NCBI GenBank assembly: GCA_016935315.1
Contig: JAFGRD010000164.1
Location: 1-55,420, forward strand
DNA: 55,420 nt
Direction of reading: 5' to 3'
From: Pirellulales bacterium
GTDB lineage: Bacteria; Planctomycetota; Planctomycetia; Pirellulales; Thermoguttaceae
The position numbers and the translations under genes are program-made. Under the pieces are notes generated by a model. That model worked only from the letters and a program-made list of their open reading frames with translations, did not search any database and was not told where the DNA came from. Of the stretch, positions 9,565 through 19,668 are shown one piece after another; within the stretch, counting starts at the first letter, position 1, and each line of letters begins with the position of its first letter.

Positions 9565-12500
9565 TCAGCGTGCCACGGCCGGAACACCGATCGCACTGCG
9601 GTTCTGCGAGTCGTCGAAGCTGCGGACGGTGAAGTGGAGCGCAGGGGCTGAAGGAACGCCGGTGACGATGAAGCGTTCCGCGGCACCTGGCTCCGACGGC
9701 GCCGGCTCGCCCTCGCAATTGACCGCCCGCCACCAATTCCGCTTTCTTCCGGCGTCACGGGCGTAATCGAACTCTTCGTAAGGCACGATCGGCAAGGTGG
9801 CCACTTTCAGTTGGTAGCGGACGACCCGGCCGCCGCCTAGGTCACCGGGCGCCGTGAAGTGAACCTCCGCCTTGCCCCCGCCCAGCAGTCTCACTTGCAG
9901 ATCGGTCACGGCTGCCGGCGGCTGCGCATCTTGACGGGGGTGCGACGCGGCGTACAGCAGTCGCGAAACCTCGAGCACCGTATCATCTTTCGGCGGCGTG
10001 TGCGAGGCGAAGCGGCCGACTTCCTTCTCGCCCGCGCCGGGGGACCTGGTCTGGTAGGCACGCCTCGAGCCGTGGCCCCAGAACTCCCGAGCCTTGGCCA
10101 GCAAATGCCCTTCGCCGGTCAGACAATATCCCTTCGCACATGCATCGGGATAGAAACACGTGTACCAGCCGCTGTGAACACACCCCATGCCGTCGGTGGT
10201 CTCGGTGTGGTCGAATGCCCAGGGATCGAAGACCATTCCCAAGTCGGGCACGTCGAAATACGTGTAGTACCAGGTCTGATGGCATTTCGGGCTGAGCATG
10301 TACCGGGCGCTCATCTGGGCAAAAGCGATGGTGAAATCGCGCAGGTTTTCGTCGTCGAAATGTCGGGCATAGAGGTCGGCGCCGTTATGAATGTAGACGT
10401 GTTGCCACGTCCCGCCCATGCAGCGAACCTGCCAGCTCCGCGATCCCTTGCTGAGGGTGTCCACCGTGCCGTCTTGCGTGGTGAAGCGAATCCCCTGCTG
10501 GTCCATCCACGCCCGGACGTTCGGCGAGAGTTGCTTCACGTCCATGCCGCCCCATCCCCCGCCGACTTGGCTGCAATGCAGTCCCCGTTCGTCCAGCAGG
10601 GGGCTCTGCCAGAGAGTGCGGGCACAGAGGTGGCAGAGATCGCGAACGTACTGGTTTTGGGGATCGGCCATGAGCACGCGCATGGCGACCTCGAAGCCGC
10701 GTCCGAAGCCGCGGATGGAATCGACGGCCGATTCGCCCGGCCGGAGGTTGCGGAAATGGCGAAACTCGTCGTCCTTCTGTTCGACGTTGTCCATAGCCGC
10801 GGCCAGCGCGTCCGGATCACCGGTCAAACAGTAGTAATCGGCTAGCCCCGATCCATAGTAGTGGCAATAGCAGCTCTTGGATTGGGCGTGGGTCCACAGG
10901 TCCGTGCATTCGGGCGAGTCCTGGCGATCGCCCCAGTTTGGGCCCCAGGCGAAGTTCCACTTCTGCCGCACCGGCTGGTTGCCCTGCGGGCCGCCTTGGG
11001 GAAACCAGATTCCACCGTCCTTCCATCGCCAGCCGTCGGTCCGCCACGCCTGCAGATCCATGTGATAACGAGCCCAGGCCTCGCCCTGGTCGAACCATCC
11101 CCGCTGTCCGGTCCGCAGGTACATCAGCAGCAGCCCCTGCACGCTATCGGCCTCGCTCTCGTAGTGGTTGTCTTCCCGGGCCACGAAAGCCCCGGGCAGC
11201 GGGCCTTTTCTGTTGGGCACCTGGTCGGCCCGAAACGTCCAGCCCCACTTCCGGTAACAGGCCTTTTCCTCCTCCAATGTGGCGAAGCGTCCGGTCCCCA
11301 GCACGTCGCAATCGCTGTAGTGCTCGCCGGGTGCTCGAACCCAGAGGCGGCTGCGGGCCGCACGGGCTGCAGCGTCCAGCTTGGCAGCGTCGGCCGCCGC
11401 GGAAAAATCGAAGAGGTATTCGCTGCTATGGTGCGAGCAGTCGTAGAGCCAGAACCCGTCCGACTGCCAGGGCCGGCCGATTCGGCGATCCTTTTTGAAT
11501 TTCTCGTCTTTCGGCCCCTCGAAGCGCTCGGCAATGCCCTCCAACACGAGCTTGCCCTCGGCTACGGCCAGGCGCCGCGCGGGATTCGATGAAAAGAGGT
11601 TGTCGCAAACGAACACCGTGCCGCCGCCGACCGCGGCAATCCAGCCGCCGGGCCGGTTTTTCGGGCCGTTGCCGGTCCACAGGACGTTCGGACCGCTGCC
11701 GGCCTTCACAGCGCCGGAGACGTCCTGGTAGGCATCGTGCAGCAGCAGCCCCTGGCGGATCCAGCCGTTGCCGCCGGCCGTGATCGGCTCGGCCGCCCCC
11801 AGCAGGACCTGTTTGGCCGGCTCGCCGAGCGGCAACTCGATCGTCGAGCCCGCCACGAGAATCGCCGTGTACTGCTGGGGATTCGAGTTGCAGAGCTTGT
11901 ATTTCACCGCTACCCGGCTACTGTCCGCCCAGGTCGTGATCCAGGCCTGATAACTCGCCCTCGAAGGATCATCGGCAAAAGGTCCCTTGATCTCGACCGT
12001 CACGCGAAGGGGGCCGGCATGACGGAGTGTTACCGAGTCGGGCGGGCCGGCGAGGAATAGCCTCGGCTGCCAGGAGTTCTTGTCATCCCATGCCGCACGG
12101 CCCTGCAGTTGCACGTAACTGACTCGACCCGCGCCGACCACCGCCCGCCCGCCGACGGCCACGCGGTCGAACAGACCGAAGGGCCTTTGCTTCGACAAGA
12201 CGAGTTCCATCCTGCCCGTGTCGATCGTCATGTCCTCCGGTGTGTCTTCGATCTTCAGCGGCCGCTTCGGCCGCACGGCGGACCGCGTTGCTCGCAACAC
12301 GTAGCGGGCGGTCGCCCCGGCGGCCACGTCGTCTCGCAAATCGAGCAGGATCCAGCGGAGTGTTGCGTCGGTCTCGACGACCAGCGGGCTCACCTGGCAG
12401 GGAACCGGTTCGGCGCCGTCGCGAAACAGCGTGAAGGACTGGGTTTGAGCAAAGGCGCCCTTCGGCAAGGGAACGCCGCCGGAGATCGGCTCGTCTTGCC

Positions 12501-12627
12501 GTTCCACACCAGCCGACTCCTCAACGGCAAGGCTCACCTCAAACTCTTCAGCGCGTACCATGCACGCCGCCAGCAGCACCCCGATGCACGCCGCTGCCGC
12601 GATCCGAGATCGACGCAACCCGTTCAT
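9565..12627 (-). CDS. PcRGLX/YetA-like RIFT-barrel protein, putative polysaccharide lyase
   Basis: Protein of 1020 aa with a signal peptide (RSRIAAAACIGVLLAACMVRA). The N-terminal domain contains QDEPISGGVPLPKGAF followed by a beta barrel. This matches my knowledge of the RIFT-barrel domain of PcRGLX (exo-rhamnogalacturonan lyase) and YetA relatives. The central part is rich in Trp, Tyr and His and looks like an alpha/alpha-barrel typical of such enzymes. The last 110 residues (AAVTDLQVRLLGGGKAEVHF onward) form a fibronectin III-like domain. The probable role is extracytoplasmic cleavage of rhamnose/uronic-acid polysaccharides; family membership is by motif memory, not a search, and the substrate is unknown. 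The start has GGGGGAAGG just upstream. It is convergent with the LEPR-XLL gene (38-nt gap), and the next gene upstream on the same strand stops 164 nt before it. Confidence 0.72.
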   Translation of the reverse strand: MNGLRRSRIAAAACIGVLLAACMVRAEEFEVSLAVEESAGVERQDEPISGGVPLPKGAFAQTQSFTLFRDGAEPVPCQVSPLVVETDATLRWILLDLRDDVAAGATARYVLRATRSAVRPKRPLKIEDTPEDMTIDTGRMELVLSKQRPFGLFDRVAVGGRAVVGAGRVSYVQLQGRAAWDDKNSWQPRLFLAGPPDSVTLRHAGPLRVTVEIKGPFADDPSRASYQAWITTWADSSRVAVKYKLCNSNPQQYTAILVAGSTIELPLGEPAKQVLLGAAEPITAGGNGWIRQGLLLHDAYQDVSGAVKAGSGPNVLWTGNGPKNRPGGWIAAVGGGTVFVCDNLFSSNPARRLAVAEGKLVLEGIAERFEGPKDEKFKKDRRIGRPWQSDGFWLYDCSHHSSEYLFDFSAAADAAKLDAAARAARSRLWVRAPGEHYSDCDVLGTGRFATLEEEKACYRKWGWTFRADQVPNRKGPLPGAFVAREDNHYESEADSVQGLLLMYLRTGQRGWFDQGEAWARYHMDLQAWRTDGWRWKDGGIWFPQGGPQGNQPVRQKWNFAWGPNWGDRQDSPECTDLWTHAQSKSCYCHYYGSGLADYYCLTGDPDALAAAMDNVEQKDDEFRHFRNLRPGESAVDSIRGFGRGFEVAMRVLMADPQNQYVRDLCHLCARTLWQSPLLDERGLHCSQVGGGWGGMDVKQLSPNVRAWMDQQGIRFTTQDGTVDTLSKGSRSWQVRCMGGTWQHVYIHNGADLYARHFDDENLRDFTIAFAQMSARYMLSPKCHQTWYYTYFDVPDLGMVFDPWAFDHTETTDGMGCVHSGWYTCFYPDACAKGYCLTGEGHLLAKAREFWGHGSRRAYQTRSPGAGEKEVGRFASHTPPKDDTVLEVSRLLYAASHPRQDAQPPAAVTDLQVRLLGGGKAEVHFTAPGDLGGGRVVRYQLKVATLPIVPYEEFDYARDAGRKRNWWRAVNCEGEPAPSEPGAAERFIVTGVPSAPALHFTVRSFDDSQNRSAIGVPAVAR

Positions 12628-12791
12628 GGCCTTCCCCCTTTCGGCCGCCGGCTCTCGGTCCGCCAGGTGACCGGCTCTTCATTCACGAGAATGTCGAACT
12701 TGCCTCCTGATAGGCCCCTGGCATCCACTGGACACTTGCAGAACGGCGATTCACGGGCCTTTGCCGCTCGGCAGAAGTCGAACGGGGACGA

Positions 12792-13241
12792 CTACCGGCC
12801 CGATCTGGAGCGAAACCAGATGTCAGGTGGGACGACCGGCTCGGGCGGCTGCACCACCTGGGGCGGCCGGATCGGCGCCGGCATCACAACGGCCGGCTGC
12901 GGGGGCACCCTCAACTCGGAGGGTCCGACGGGAACGGGCCTTCCAATCGTCGGACTCGCGGCCACCGGCTCGCGTTGCAGAAGGCTCCATTGCTGCGCGG
13001 GGGTCAGGCCGAACATCATCCCGCCCCGCGGACGACCTCGTCCCAGGAAGTTGCCGCTGGGGCCGCGGTGCAAGCCGTCGAAAGCACGGCTCGGCGAAGG
13101 GGTCAAGGTTCGCCCCAGCGACCGGTGGCCGAACATCCCATAGACGTCAACCTTGTTGGAAGTCCACTGGGCCCAGCCCGGCGTAGACGTGCCCAACAAC
13201 AGGCCCACGGCAAGCGAAAACACGAACCAACTGCATCGCAT
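12792..13241 (-). CDS. Small secreted proline-rich protein
   Basis: Protein of 149 aa. The signal peptide MRCSWFVFSLAVGLLLGTSTPGWA is probably cleaved before QWTSNK. The mature part is Gly/Arg/Pro-rich, with GMFGHRSLGRTLTP-like and LGRGRPRGGMMFG stretches. It ends in a proline-rich tail with repeated PPQP/PIRPPQVVQPPEPVVPP. It looks intrinsically disordered and may bind the cell surface or another protein; I do not recognise a family. The ATG at 13241 has AGGAGG 8 nt upstream, so I prefer it to the longer frame opening at 13325. It lies between the RND transporter and the RIFT-barrel gene in the same direction. Confidence 0.72.
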   Translation of the reverse strand: MRCSWFVFSLAVGLLLGTSTPGWAQWTSNKVDVYGMFGHRSLGRTLTPSPSRAFDGLHRGPSGNFLGRGRPRGGMMFGLTPAQQWSLLQREPVAASPTIGRPVPVGPSELRVPPQPAVVMPAPIRPPQVVQPPEPVVPPDIWFRSRSGR

Positions 13242-13458
13242 GGCACATCCTCCTCTGTAAGAAATCCAGTGGACTGCCCACCCGCACGCATTCAAGTGGC
13301 ACGCCGTCGCGGAATCGCTAGTCATATACTAAAGATCGGATGCATTCAGGCGGAAAGACCAGGGCAAAACTACAAGAAGCATTGTCCTTGGGCCCCCTTC
13401 TGGCAAGTCCATTGGCTTCGAGCACGCGCATCGCTGCAGGCAGCTCTGCCGCCGAGGG

Positions 13459-16149
13459 CTACGACGCCTTGGTCGGTTGATGGCTCGTGTCGGACCGGAG
13501 CAAGGCGGTAGAGGGCGTGCCCGTGATCGGCACAGCCACCACTTCGTCGTCGGGGCTCACCTCGTCGTCGTCCGAGGGGACCTCGTCGCGCGCCTGCTTC
13601 TTTTTCTTCGACTTGAAGAAGAACCGGCCGATCGGGCTGGAAAGCACCGCCGGTAGGAAGACCAGGTCGCCGACCAGCGCGGCCCCCAGCAGCGTAAGCA
13701 TCAGCACGCCGAAGCGTTGGGTCGGGGTAAAGGTGCTGAAGGCGAACACCGACAGGCCCAGCCCACCGATCAGCGTGGTCTGCGTCATGGCCACGCCGCA
13801 CCGCTCGTAGGCCATCATCACGGCCCCTCTGCGGTCGCGCCCCTCGTCGAGCCCGCGGCGGAACCAGGTGAGGAAATGGATGGTGTCGTCGACGGCCACC
13901 CCCAAAGCCACGCTGGCGGTCATCATCGTGCCCACGTCGACGGGGATTTCCAGCCAGCCCATGGTTCCGAAAATCAGCACGACGGGAAACAGGTTGGGGA
14001 CCATCGCCAGCAGCCCGGCCGCCGGGCTTCGCAGGACGATGATCATCACCAGGGCAATCAGTACGAAGGCCCATTTCAGGCTGTTGTAAAGGCCGTGCAT
14101 CAGCTCACGCTGGGCCTGGTAGACCAGCGGCACAAGGCCGGTATACTCGGCGCTGATTCCTTCGACACTGCCTTGCCGATACGCAGCCAGCACGGGCTCG
14201 ACTTGCGCCCGCAACTCGTCGACGAACTTGCCGTAGTCCACGTCGCCCAGCGCCCACACGCGGGCGCTGACGCGCCAGAGTTCTTCGCCGTGGGCGCTCT
14301 GCCAGGCGCGGATTGCCTCGTGCACGCGGTCGGCCCCTTCGCGGCCGATGCCGTGAATCGAAGCCAGGTCGCCGTATCGTTGGATCTGCCGCAGCGAAGT
14401 CAGCTTGCGGGCCTTCAGCCGCTTGGCCACGGTCTCGGTGATGCCGAGCTCTTCGAGCGTGGGGTCGCCGGCAACGGTCAGATACTCGCGCAGGTCGGCA
14501 CGGTGGGACTCCAACTGGAGGCTGATCTGGCGATCGCGCTCGCGGCGCCGGTCCAGGCCGATGATCTTTTCCAGGGCGCCGCGGGGCCCCTTGTCCGGGG
14601 CAATGTCGCGGACGAAGGTGGCGGCCGAGATGGCCCCGCCCACGTCGTGCAGGTTTTCGACGGCCTGTTCCACGTGCTGAGCCAGCCGCATCCGCTCGAC
14701 GAAACTCAGCTTGCACCTCTCGTTATCGAGGCGGAGGACAACTTCCATAGGCACCAGCGGCCCGATGTGATTTTCGAGCCAGGTGTAGTGGTCGATGATC
14801 TCGGCCTCGGGCGAGAAGAGCTTCATCAGCTTGACTGAGTACGTGATGCCGCCCTTAGAGGTCAAACGCACCACGCAGACGGCCATCAGCAGCACGCAAG
14901 CGGTCGTTACCAACCCGTTGCGCTCGATCACGAATCGGCCTACCCTGTGCCAAAAGCGAGACAGCGCCGAGTGCTTCGCTGCGCCGACCGGATTCCTCGG
15001 ACCATGGGGCACGCATTGGCGCGAAGGGAACAGCTGGAGGCAGGCAGGCAAGAACAGCAGTAGCAGGACCAGCGTGGCCATGACACCCCAGGCCGAGTAG
15101 ATGCCGAACTTGTTGATCGGGATCAGATGGCTGGCCATCAGCGACCCCAACCCCAGCGCCGTGGTCAGGGCGGCCAGAGCACAAGGGAGCCAGCCGTGCG
15201 CTAGGGCACGTTCCGGTGCCCGCCGTAGCCCCTGCTCGCGCACCGCGTCGTGGTAGTAGTTGACGATGTGAACCGCCCCTGAGATGGCCAGCACGTAGAC
15301 CAGCGAGGGCATCGAAAGCAGGATCGCGTCGACCGTTCCGTAGCTGCCGCTGATTTCCTCCAGGCCGATCAAGTGGGTCAGCAAGCCGGTGAAGTAGACC
15401 GAGGCCAGGCCGGCGCCGGCGGCCAGCAGCGCGATGAGAAAGACCAACAGCGTCAGCCGGACGTCGCGAAAGCAGAGCCAGGAGATGCCCAGGCCGACGA
15501 CCGCCGAGAGCCCTGCCAGACGATAAAGGGTCCGCTCGCCCTCGACGTCGATGGCCACGTTGTCGACCGGCGGCCCGCCCAAGCGGATGTCGTCGCGCGG
15601 GATGGCACATTCCTTGTCGGCAATGTCGCGGATCTTCTCCAGGGTCGCCCGAAGGTTCCTGCCCTTGGCGGCTTGGGAAAGCGTGACCAGCAGACAGGTC
15701 GTTTCATCATCGGGGCCGATCAACGAGCCACGCAGCCGCTCGAGGATCTGTTCGTCCGTAAGATCGGGATCGCGGGCCTGCAACTCACGAAACAGCCGCT
15801 GGCCGGTGATCACGGTCTTGAAGAACCATGGTTCGCTGGAGGCCGTCTGGTCTTCCGGCCGCGATTCGAGCTTGCGGGCGAGCATCTCCAAACGGGGATC
15901 GTGCAGCGTACAACCGGGGTCGTTGGGTGTGGCGCCCGTCCAACTGACCAGGACGAAACTCTCCAGCGGAAAGTGCTCCTGGAACCAGCGATGGGTCTGG
16001 GTCTGTTCGAAATGGGTCGGCAGCCAGTTCTTGACGTCGTTGCGGTTGCTCTGCAGCGCCAAACGCGTCCCCCGCAGCAGAAACGGCATCAGAAAGACCG
16101 CCACCACGAGAATCGCGAAACTGCGTCGTTCGAAGAATGACTGGCTCAT
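13459..16149 (-). CDS. RND/MMPL-family exporter with helix-hairpin-helix insert
   Basis: Protein of 896 aa with the RND layout: one N-terminal membrane segment (FAILVVAVFLMPFLL), a large periplasmic loop, five membrane segments (AGLSAVVGLGISWLCF, LTLLVFLIALLAAGAGL and so on), then a second copy of the same plan. The second half has the conserved VDDTIHFLTWFRRGL stretch after VALGVAVDD, as in MMPL and sterol-sensing-type transporters. These proteins export lipids or hydrophobic compounds using the proton gradient. In the second periplasmic loop (about residues 558-623) there is a helix-hairpin-helix-like region (LEELGITETVAKRLKARKL, IHGIGREGADRVHEAI) that is not standard for the family. The C-terminus is a charged cytoplasmic tail (SKKKKQ, then acidic). 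The start is the Met before SQSFFERR; its ribosome site is weak. The ligand is unknown. Confidence 0.87.
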   Translation of the reverse strand: MSQSFFERRSFAILVVAVFLMPFLLRGTRLALQSNRNDVKNWLPTHFEQTQTHRWFQEHFPLESFVLVSWTGATPNDPGCTLHDPRLEMLARKLESRPEDQTASSEPWFFKTVITGQRLFRELQARDPDLTDEQILERLRGSLIGPDDETTCLLVTLSQAAKGRNLRATLEKIRDIADKECAIPRDDIRLGGPPVDNVAIDVEGERTLYRLAGLSAVVGLGISWLCFRDVRLTLLVFLIALLAAGAGLASVYFTGLLTHLIGLEEISGSYGTVDAILLSMPSLVYVLAISGAVHIVNYYHDAVREQGLRRAPERALAHGWLPCALAALTTALGLGSLMASHLIPINKFGIYSAWGVMATLVLLLLFLPACLQLFPSRQCVPHGPRNPVGAAKHSALSRFWHRVGRFVIERNGLVTTACVLLMAVCVVRLTSKGGITYSVKLMKLFSPEAEIIDHYTWLENHIGPLVPMEVVLRLDNERCKLSFVERMRLAQHVEQAVENLHDVGGAISAATFVRDIAPDKGPRGALEKIIGLDRRRERDRQISLQLESHRADLREYLTVAGDPTLEELGITETVAKRLKARKLTSLRQIQRYGDLASIHGIGREGADRVHEAIRAWQSAHGEELWRVSARVWALGDVDYGKFVDELRAQVEPVLAAYRQGSVEGISAEYTGLVPLVYQAQRELMHGLYNSLKWAFVLIALVMIIVLRSPAAGLLAMVPNLFPVVLIFGTMGWLEIPVDVGTMMTASVALGVAVDDTIHFLTWFRRGLDEGRDRRGAVMMAYERCGVAMTQTTLIGGLGLSVFAFSTFTPTQRFGVLMLTLLGAALVGDLVFLPAVLSSPIGRFFFKSKKKKQARDEVPSDDDEVSPDDEVVAVPITGTPSTALLRSDTSHQPTKAS

Positions 16150-16706
16150 ACCTTGCCCGACCTGTGCGAAACGCCGGCTGGCGGGAAGGCCGGCAGAGCG
16201 GGCGCCGGCGCACGGAATCTCGTCTGGCGGCTTTCTATGTGGACGCCAAGGTGCGGCCAACGCGGCGGGCGAATCCTTCCAGCGTGCACCGACGATGCCT
16301 TGGGGGTGGTCCTATTGACACTTGCACACTCAATGCGCGAGGGCGACCAACGGAAGCCCGACTTGTCCAGCCTCCTGTTGGTCGGCCTGGATCATTCACA
16401 ATGCAGACACCAATAATCCATTCACCCCCTAGCTTACCCGCCAAACGGTTCCCCGTCTATGCCGACATCGGCGAATCGACGGCCCGTTCTGTCGGGTGAA
16501 ACCTCGTGCCTGGCCCGGATTCAATAATCCACACAGCTTGCCTGGGCGGATTTCTCGGGCGCATTGCCCGGGCAGAAGGGTCAGCGATTGGACAATCCTT
16601 CTGCCGGATCCCGCGAGGTCGGATTCCTGCGGGTTGTGCATGGCGCCCGGTAAAAAGGGGGTAATCTCACCCTTCTAGATCCTGCGCCGCGGCGGCAACC
16701 GGCCGG
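16150..16706. other. Intergenic gap with one hairpin, no gene seen
   Basis: About 560 bases upstream of the RND gene and downstream of the BBP7 gene. It contains the candidate BBP7 terminator at its right end. Short frames here are Arg/Pro-rich and not credible. No clear promoter for the RND gene was found by eye. Confidence 0.5.
16652..16675 (-). terminator. Candidate rho-independent terminator after the BBP7 gene
   Basis: Read on the minus strand, AAGGG and CCCTT arms flank a loop of about 10 nt, and the right arm runs into a short T tract. It sits about 30 nt after the BBP7 stop codon. The stem is short, so the call is tentative. Confidence 0.45.
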
Positions 16707-18143
16707 CTAGTGGGTCCACTGGAAACCCATGGTGAATCCATGGTAGTAGGCGTGGCCGTTGAGGTTGATCCGCTCGGGTGGGTTCCTCTCGAACTGGAGC
16801 TGTTCGGCGGCATAGGCCAGGCCGGTGATCCACATGAATTCGTAGCCGGCATGGAGGACCAAATTCGGTCGGATCTTGTAGGTGCCGACCAGCCCCAACT
16901 CGGCCATCAGCGACGCCTCATTCTTGCGGACAATCTGGTGCGTCTCCAATTCAGCCAAGTCACCCGGCGTCCAAGGATCGCCGAACGAATCGACGGTGAC
17001 GTCGGTGTACTGGTCGGCCATGTTGATGAAGGGCCCCGCCTTGGCACGGACACCCCAACTCCACTTACAGTGGCGGTAGATGTAGTCGCCGCCGACCTGC
17101 AGGCCGACCAGGTCGTTGTGCGTGCGGACGGAGTAGTCGCCGAAGACGTCGACCGTGTTGGGTGAATCGACGATGCTCCCCTGGCTATGCCAGCGGAAGG
17201 CTTCGTGAATCGACATGTAGCGCAGGCCGAAGACGTACGATGTGTAGTACCCGGGGCGGCATTCTCGACGCCATTTTCCGTTGGGATGCAGCACCAGGCG
17301 ATCGGCCCGACCTCGGGGGCTGAGTCGGACATTCAGCTCGGCGTTGTTGAAGTCGGAACCGTACGTGAAACGGTGCTGATCGGCTCGGTTGAAGCCGCCC
17401 ACGGTGCCGGTGTAGGGCTCGCGCCCAACGTTGGTGGCCCCGGACTGGCCCTGAATTTCCGGGAAATCGAACTGGCTGACCAGGCTGCCGATCTCCACGT
17501 TGCGAATTTCTTCTTGGGGGCTTCTGTACGGTACGACGATTCGCTTACCGTTGTAGGTGACCGTTTCCTCCCAACTGTGTAGGCCCCAATAGGAGACCTC
17601 GACGAAGTGGTCGCGGTTCTGCGTGTCTCGCCCCAGATAATGCCCCAAGGTGGTCTGGTATCCGGCCGACACATCGAAGGACAACGAACGCGTGTTGACC
17701 ACCGGCGTTGCCTCGTAGCCCTCGAATGTGATGCGCCAACTCCCGTCTGCCTGAAGTTCCTGGAGCTGGGTCTCGTAGACATCGAGGCTGAGGGTTTCGT
17801 ACCTCGGCCGGCTGCGGGTGAAGATGCGGATGTGCTGATCGAGATACCAGTCGGCCGGGCACCTGCTGCCCCCGCCGCAAACCTCGCAGAAGCGCTCCTC
17901 CGAGGGCGAACAGCCCGCGGCACATCCGCTGCAGGTGGAATCCAGCGGCTCCCACGACTGTTCTTCGCTGACGACGCCGGCCGGCGTCATCCTCATCCAT
18001 TCCGCGGCCGAAACGCCCGCCTGCGTCTGGCCTGGTGCTGATTGCCCGATGGTTGGGCTCGCCTGTTGAGCCAGCACAGAGCCAGCAATCAGCGCGATGA
18101 TCCCGGCCAGACCTGCCAAAGTGCCCTTGCTCGCGATTTTCAC
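16707..18143 (-). CDS. BBP7-type outer-membrane beta-barrel protein
   Basis: Protein of 478 aa starting at GTG, with GGGAGG 8 nt upstream. The signal peptide is MKIASKGTLAGLAGIIALIAGSVLAQ, cleaved after VLA. A cysteine-rich segment follows (CSGCAAGC, RFCEVCGGGSRC), then a long run of alternating amphipathic strands. These include FDVSAGYQTTLGHYLG, FVEVSYWGLHSWEE, YTSYVFGLRYMSI, LVGLQVGGDYIYR and YKIRPNLVLHAGYEFMWITGL. It ends in an aromatic-rich strand (GFTMGFQWTH). This is the pattern of the BBP7 barrel family that is expanded in planctomycetes. It should lie in the outer membrane; its cargo, if any, is unknown. The cysteine cluster could form disulphides in the periplasm. It is monocistronic by appearance, with a terminator candidate downstream and a gap upstream. 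Confidence 0.82.
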   Translation of the reverse strand: MKIASKGTLAGLAGIIALIAGSVLAQQASPTIGQSAPGQTQAGVSAAEWMRMTPAGVVSEEQSWEPLDSTCSGCAAGCSPSEERFCEVCGGGSRCPADWYLDQHIRIFTRSRPRYETLSLDVYETQLQELQADGSWRITFEGYEATPVVNTRSLSFDVSAGYQTTLGHYLGRDTQNRDHFVEVSYWGLHSWEETVTYNGKRIVVPYRSPQEEIRNVEIGSLVSQFDFPEIQGQSGATNVGREPYTGTVGGFNRADQHRFTYGSDFNNAELNVRLSPRGRADRLVLHPNGKWRRECRPGYYTSYVFGLRYMSIHEAFRWHSQGSIVDSPNTVDVFGDYSVRTHNDLVGLQVGGDYIYRHCKWSWGVRAKAGPFINMADQYTDVTVDSFGDPWTPGDLAELETHQIVRKNEASLMAELGLVGTYKIRPNLVLHAGYEFMWITGLAYAAEQLQFERNPPERINLNGHAYYHGFTMGFQWTH

Positions 18144-18612
18144 CGATTTATCCTCCCTGACTCATCGGCCGCCGGCACACGTCCGTGCGCAACGGCCGAC
18201 TGGTCGCAGAACTACACAACTGCCTAATCGGCCAAAGGCGGCCCGCAGAACAGGAATAACCGTTAAAATCGCACGAGAAGGCGTAGTTTTCTTGATCGGT
18301 AAAACTGCCTGTAGCTACCGAAGCCCCCAGGATCTCCCCGTTTCCCCTGGGCCCTCTGTTTGACAGCAGTTGTGGTAAGTGGCTCTGCCGATACGGACTC
18401 GGACATTCCGACTCACCTCCCGCAAGACCCGCAGACGGACGCCGATCCGTCCTGTCCAGGTCAAGCCCGGCGGCAAAACGCCGGGGCTCCTGGATTCTGG
18501 GCTTGAACGTGCAACAATGGAGCAGCGGAACGTGGGCCGTATCTGCCGCTTCGTTCGGCAGCCGGCCGTTGACCTAGTCGCCATTCCCCGAACCATTTCG
18601 ACCCACGGAACC
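18144..18612. other. Divergent intergenic region, no gene seen
   Basis: About 470 bases between the leftward BBP7 gene and the rightward transaldolase. The transaldolase frame is open from 18379, but the upstream extension is Arg/Thr/Pro-rich and not transaldolase-like. I could not identify a convincing promoter by eye. Confidence 0.5.
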
Positions 18613-19668
18613 ATGACCACGCCACTGCAATCCCTGCTTGCTACCGGAACGAAACTCTGGCTCGACTCGATCGACCCCGATCTAGTCCGCACCAACCGGG
18701 CGATCGGGGCCACGGGCGCAACCTCCAACCCGATTATTGTGACCGATCTGCTGGCCTCCGGTCGGTTCGACGACCAGATCGAGCAACTTGCCACCGAGGG
18801 GCTCGACGTGGCCGACATCGCCTGGGAGATGACGGACCGGCTGGTCCGGCAGGCCCAAGAGGTCTTCCTGCCCGTTTGGCAGCAGACCAACGGCAACGAC
18901 GGCTACGTCAGCTTCGAGGTGGATCCGCTGTTGGAGGACCCCGAGTTGGATCTGCCGCATCGGGAACGGGTGGAGCAGTACGTCCGGCTCGGTCAGATAT
19001 GGGCGGCCGGACACCGCAACCGGATGATCAAGGTGCCGGCGACGCCGGCCGGACTGGACGCCCTGGAGGATCTCGTGGCCGCCGGAGTGACGGTCAACAC
19101 CACGCTGATCTTCTCGACGCGGCAATATCGCCTTGCGCGAGAAGCGGTTTGGCGCGGGGCCCAGCGGCGCGAGACGCTGGACGCTTTCAAGAGCGTCTAC
19201 AGCATCTTCGTCTCGCGTCTGGACGTCTACACGGAGAAGACGGTTGCCGACCTGTCGCCTGCGGCACAGGGCATGGTCGGTATTCTGAACGCCAAGCGGA
19301 TCTGGGTCGAAAATCGGGAGTTCTGGGCCGCGCGTTCGACCCCCTTGGATCAAGAAATCGTCTTCGCCAGCACGGGCACGAAGAAGCCGGAGGACTCGCC
19401 CTGGAAATATGTCGAGGCCTTTGCCGGCAGCGACATCCAGACGAACCCGCCGGCCACCAACGACGCGGTGGCCCGAAGTGACCGAACATTTTCCCGGCAG
19501 GTCGACCAGTTCCCGCCGGACGATGTGATGGACGAGATCGACCGGTTGGTCGACATGGAACGTCTGGAAGCGACGCTGATGGCAGAGGGGATCGCCAAAT
19601 TTGCCGACCCTCAGAAGGCCCTGCTGGAGTTGGTCGGCCAAAAGCGGCTTGCCGTGAGCCCTCGTTGA
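18613..19668 (+). CDS. tal: Transaldolase
   Basis: Protein of 351 aa. It has the transaldolase signatures ATSNPII (residues 36-42) and NRMIKVPAT, with the Lys that forms the Schiff base. After it come [14 protein letters not shown] and [11 protein letters not shown], strands of the TIM barrel. The enzyme moves dihydroxyacetone units between sugar phosphates (sedoheptulose 7-phosphate plus glyceraldehyde 3-phosphate to erythrose 4-phosphate plus fructose 6-phosphate) in the non-oxidative pentose phosphate pathway, in the cytoplasm. The start [12 protein letters not shown] fits the family; the frame also allows MEQRNVG upstream, but that sequence is not conserved-looking. It stands alone, with no other pentose phosphate gene nearby. 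Length and motifs are normal. Confidence 0.93.
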   Translation: MTTPLQSLLATGTKLWLDSIDPDLVRTNRAIGATGATSNPIIVTDLLASGRFDDQIEQLATEGLDVADIAWEMTDRLVRQAQEVFLPVWQQTNGNDGYVSFEVDPLLEDPELDLPHRERVEQYVRLGQIWAAGHRNRMIKVPATPAGLDALEDLVAAGVTVNTTLIFSTRQYRLAREAVWRGAQRRETLDAFKSVYSIFVSRLDVYTEKTVADLSPAAQGMVGILNAKRIWVENREFWAARSTPLDQEIVFASTGTKKPEDSPWKYVEAFAGSDIQTNPPATNDAVARSDRTFSRQVDQFPPDDVMDEIDRLVDMERLEATLMAEGIAKFADPQKALLELVGQKRLAVSPR

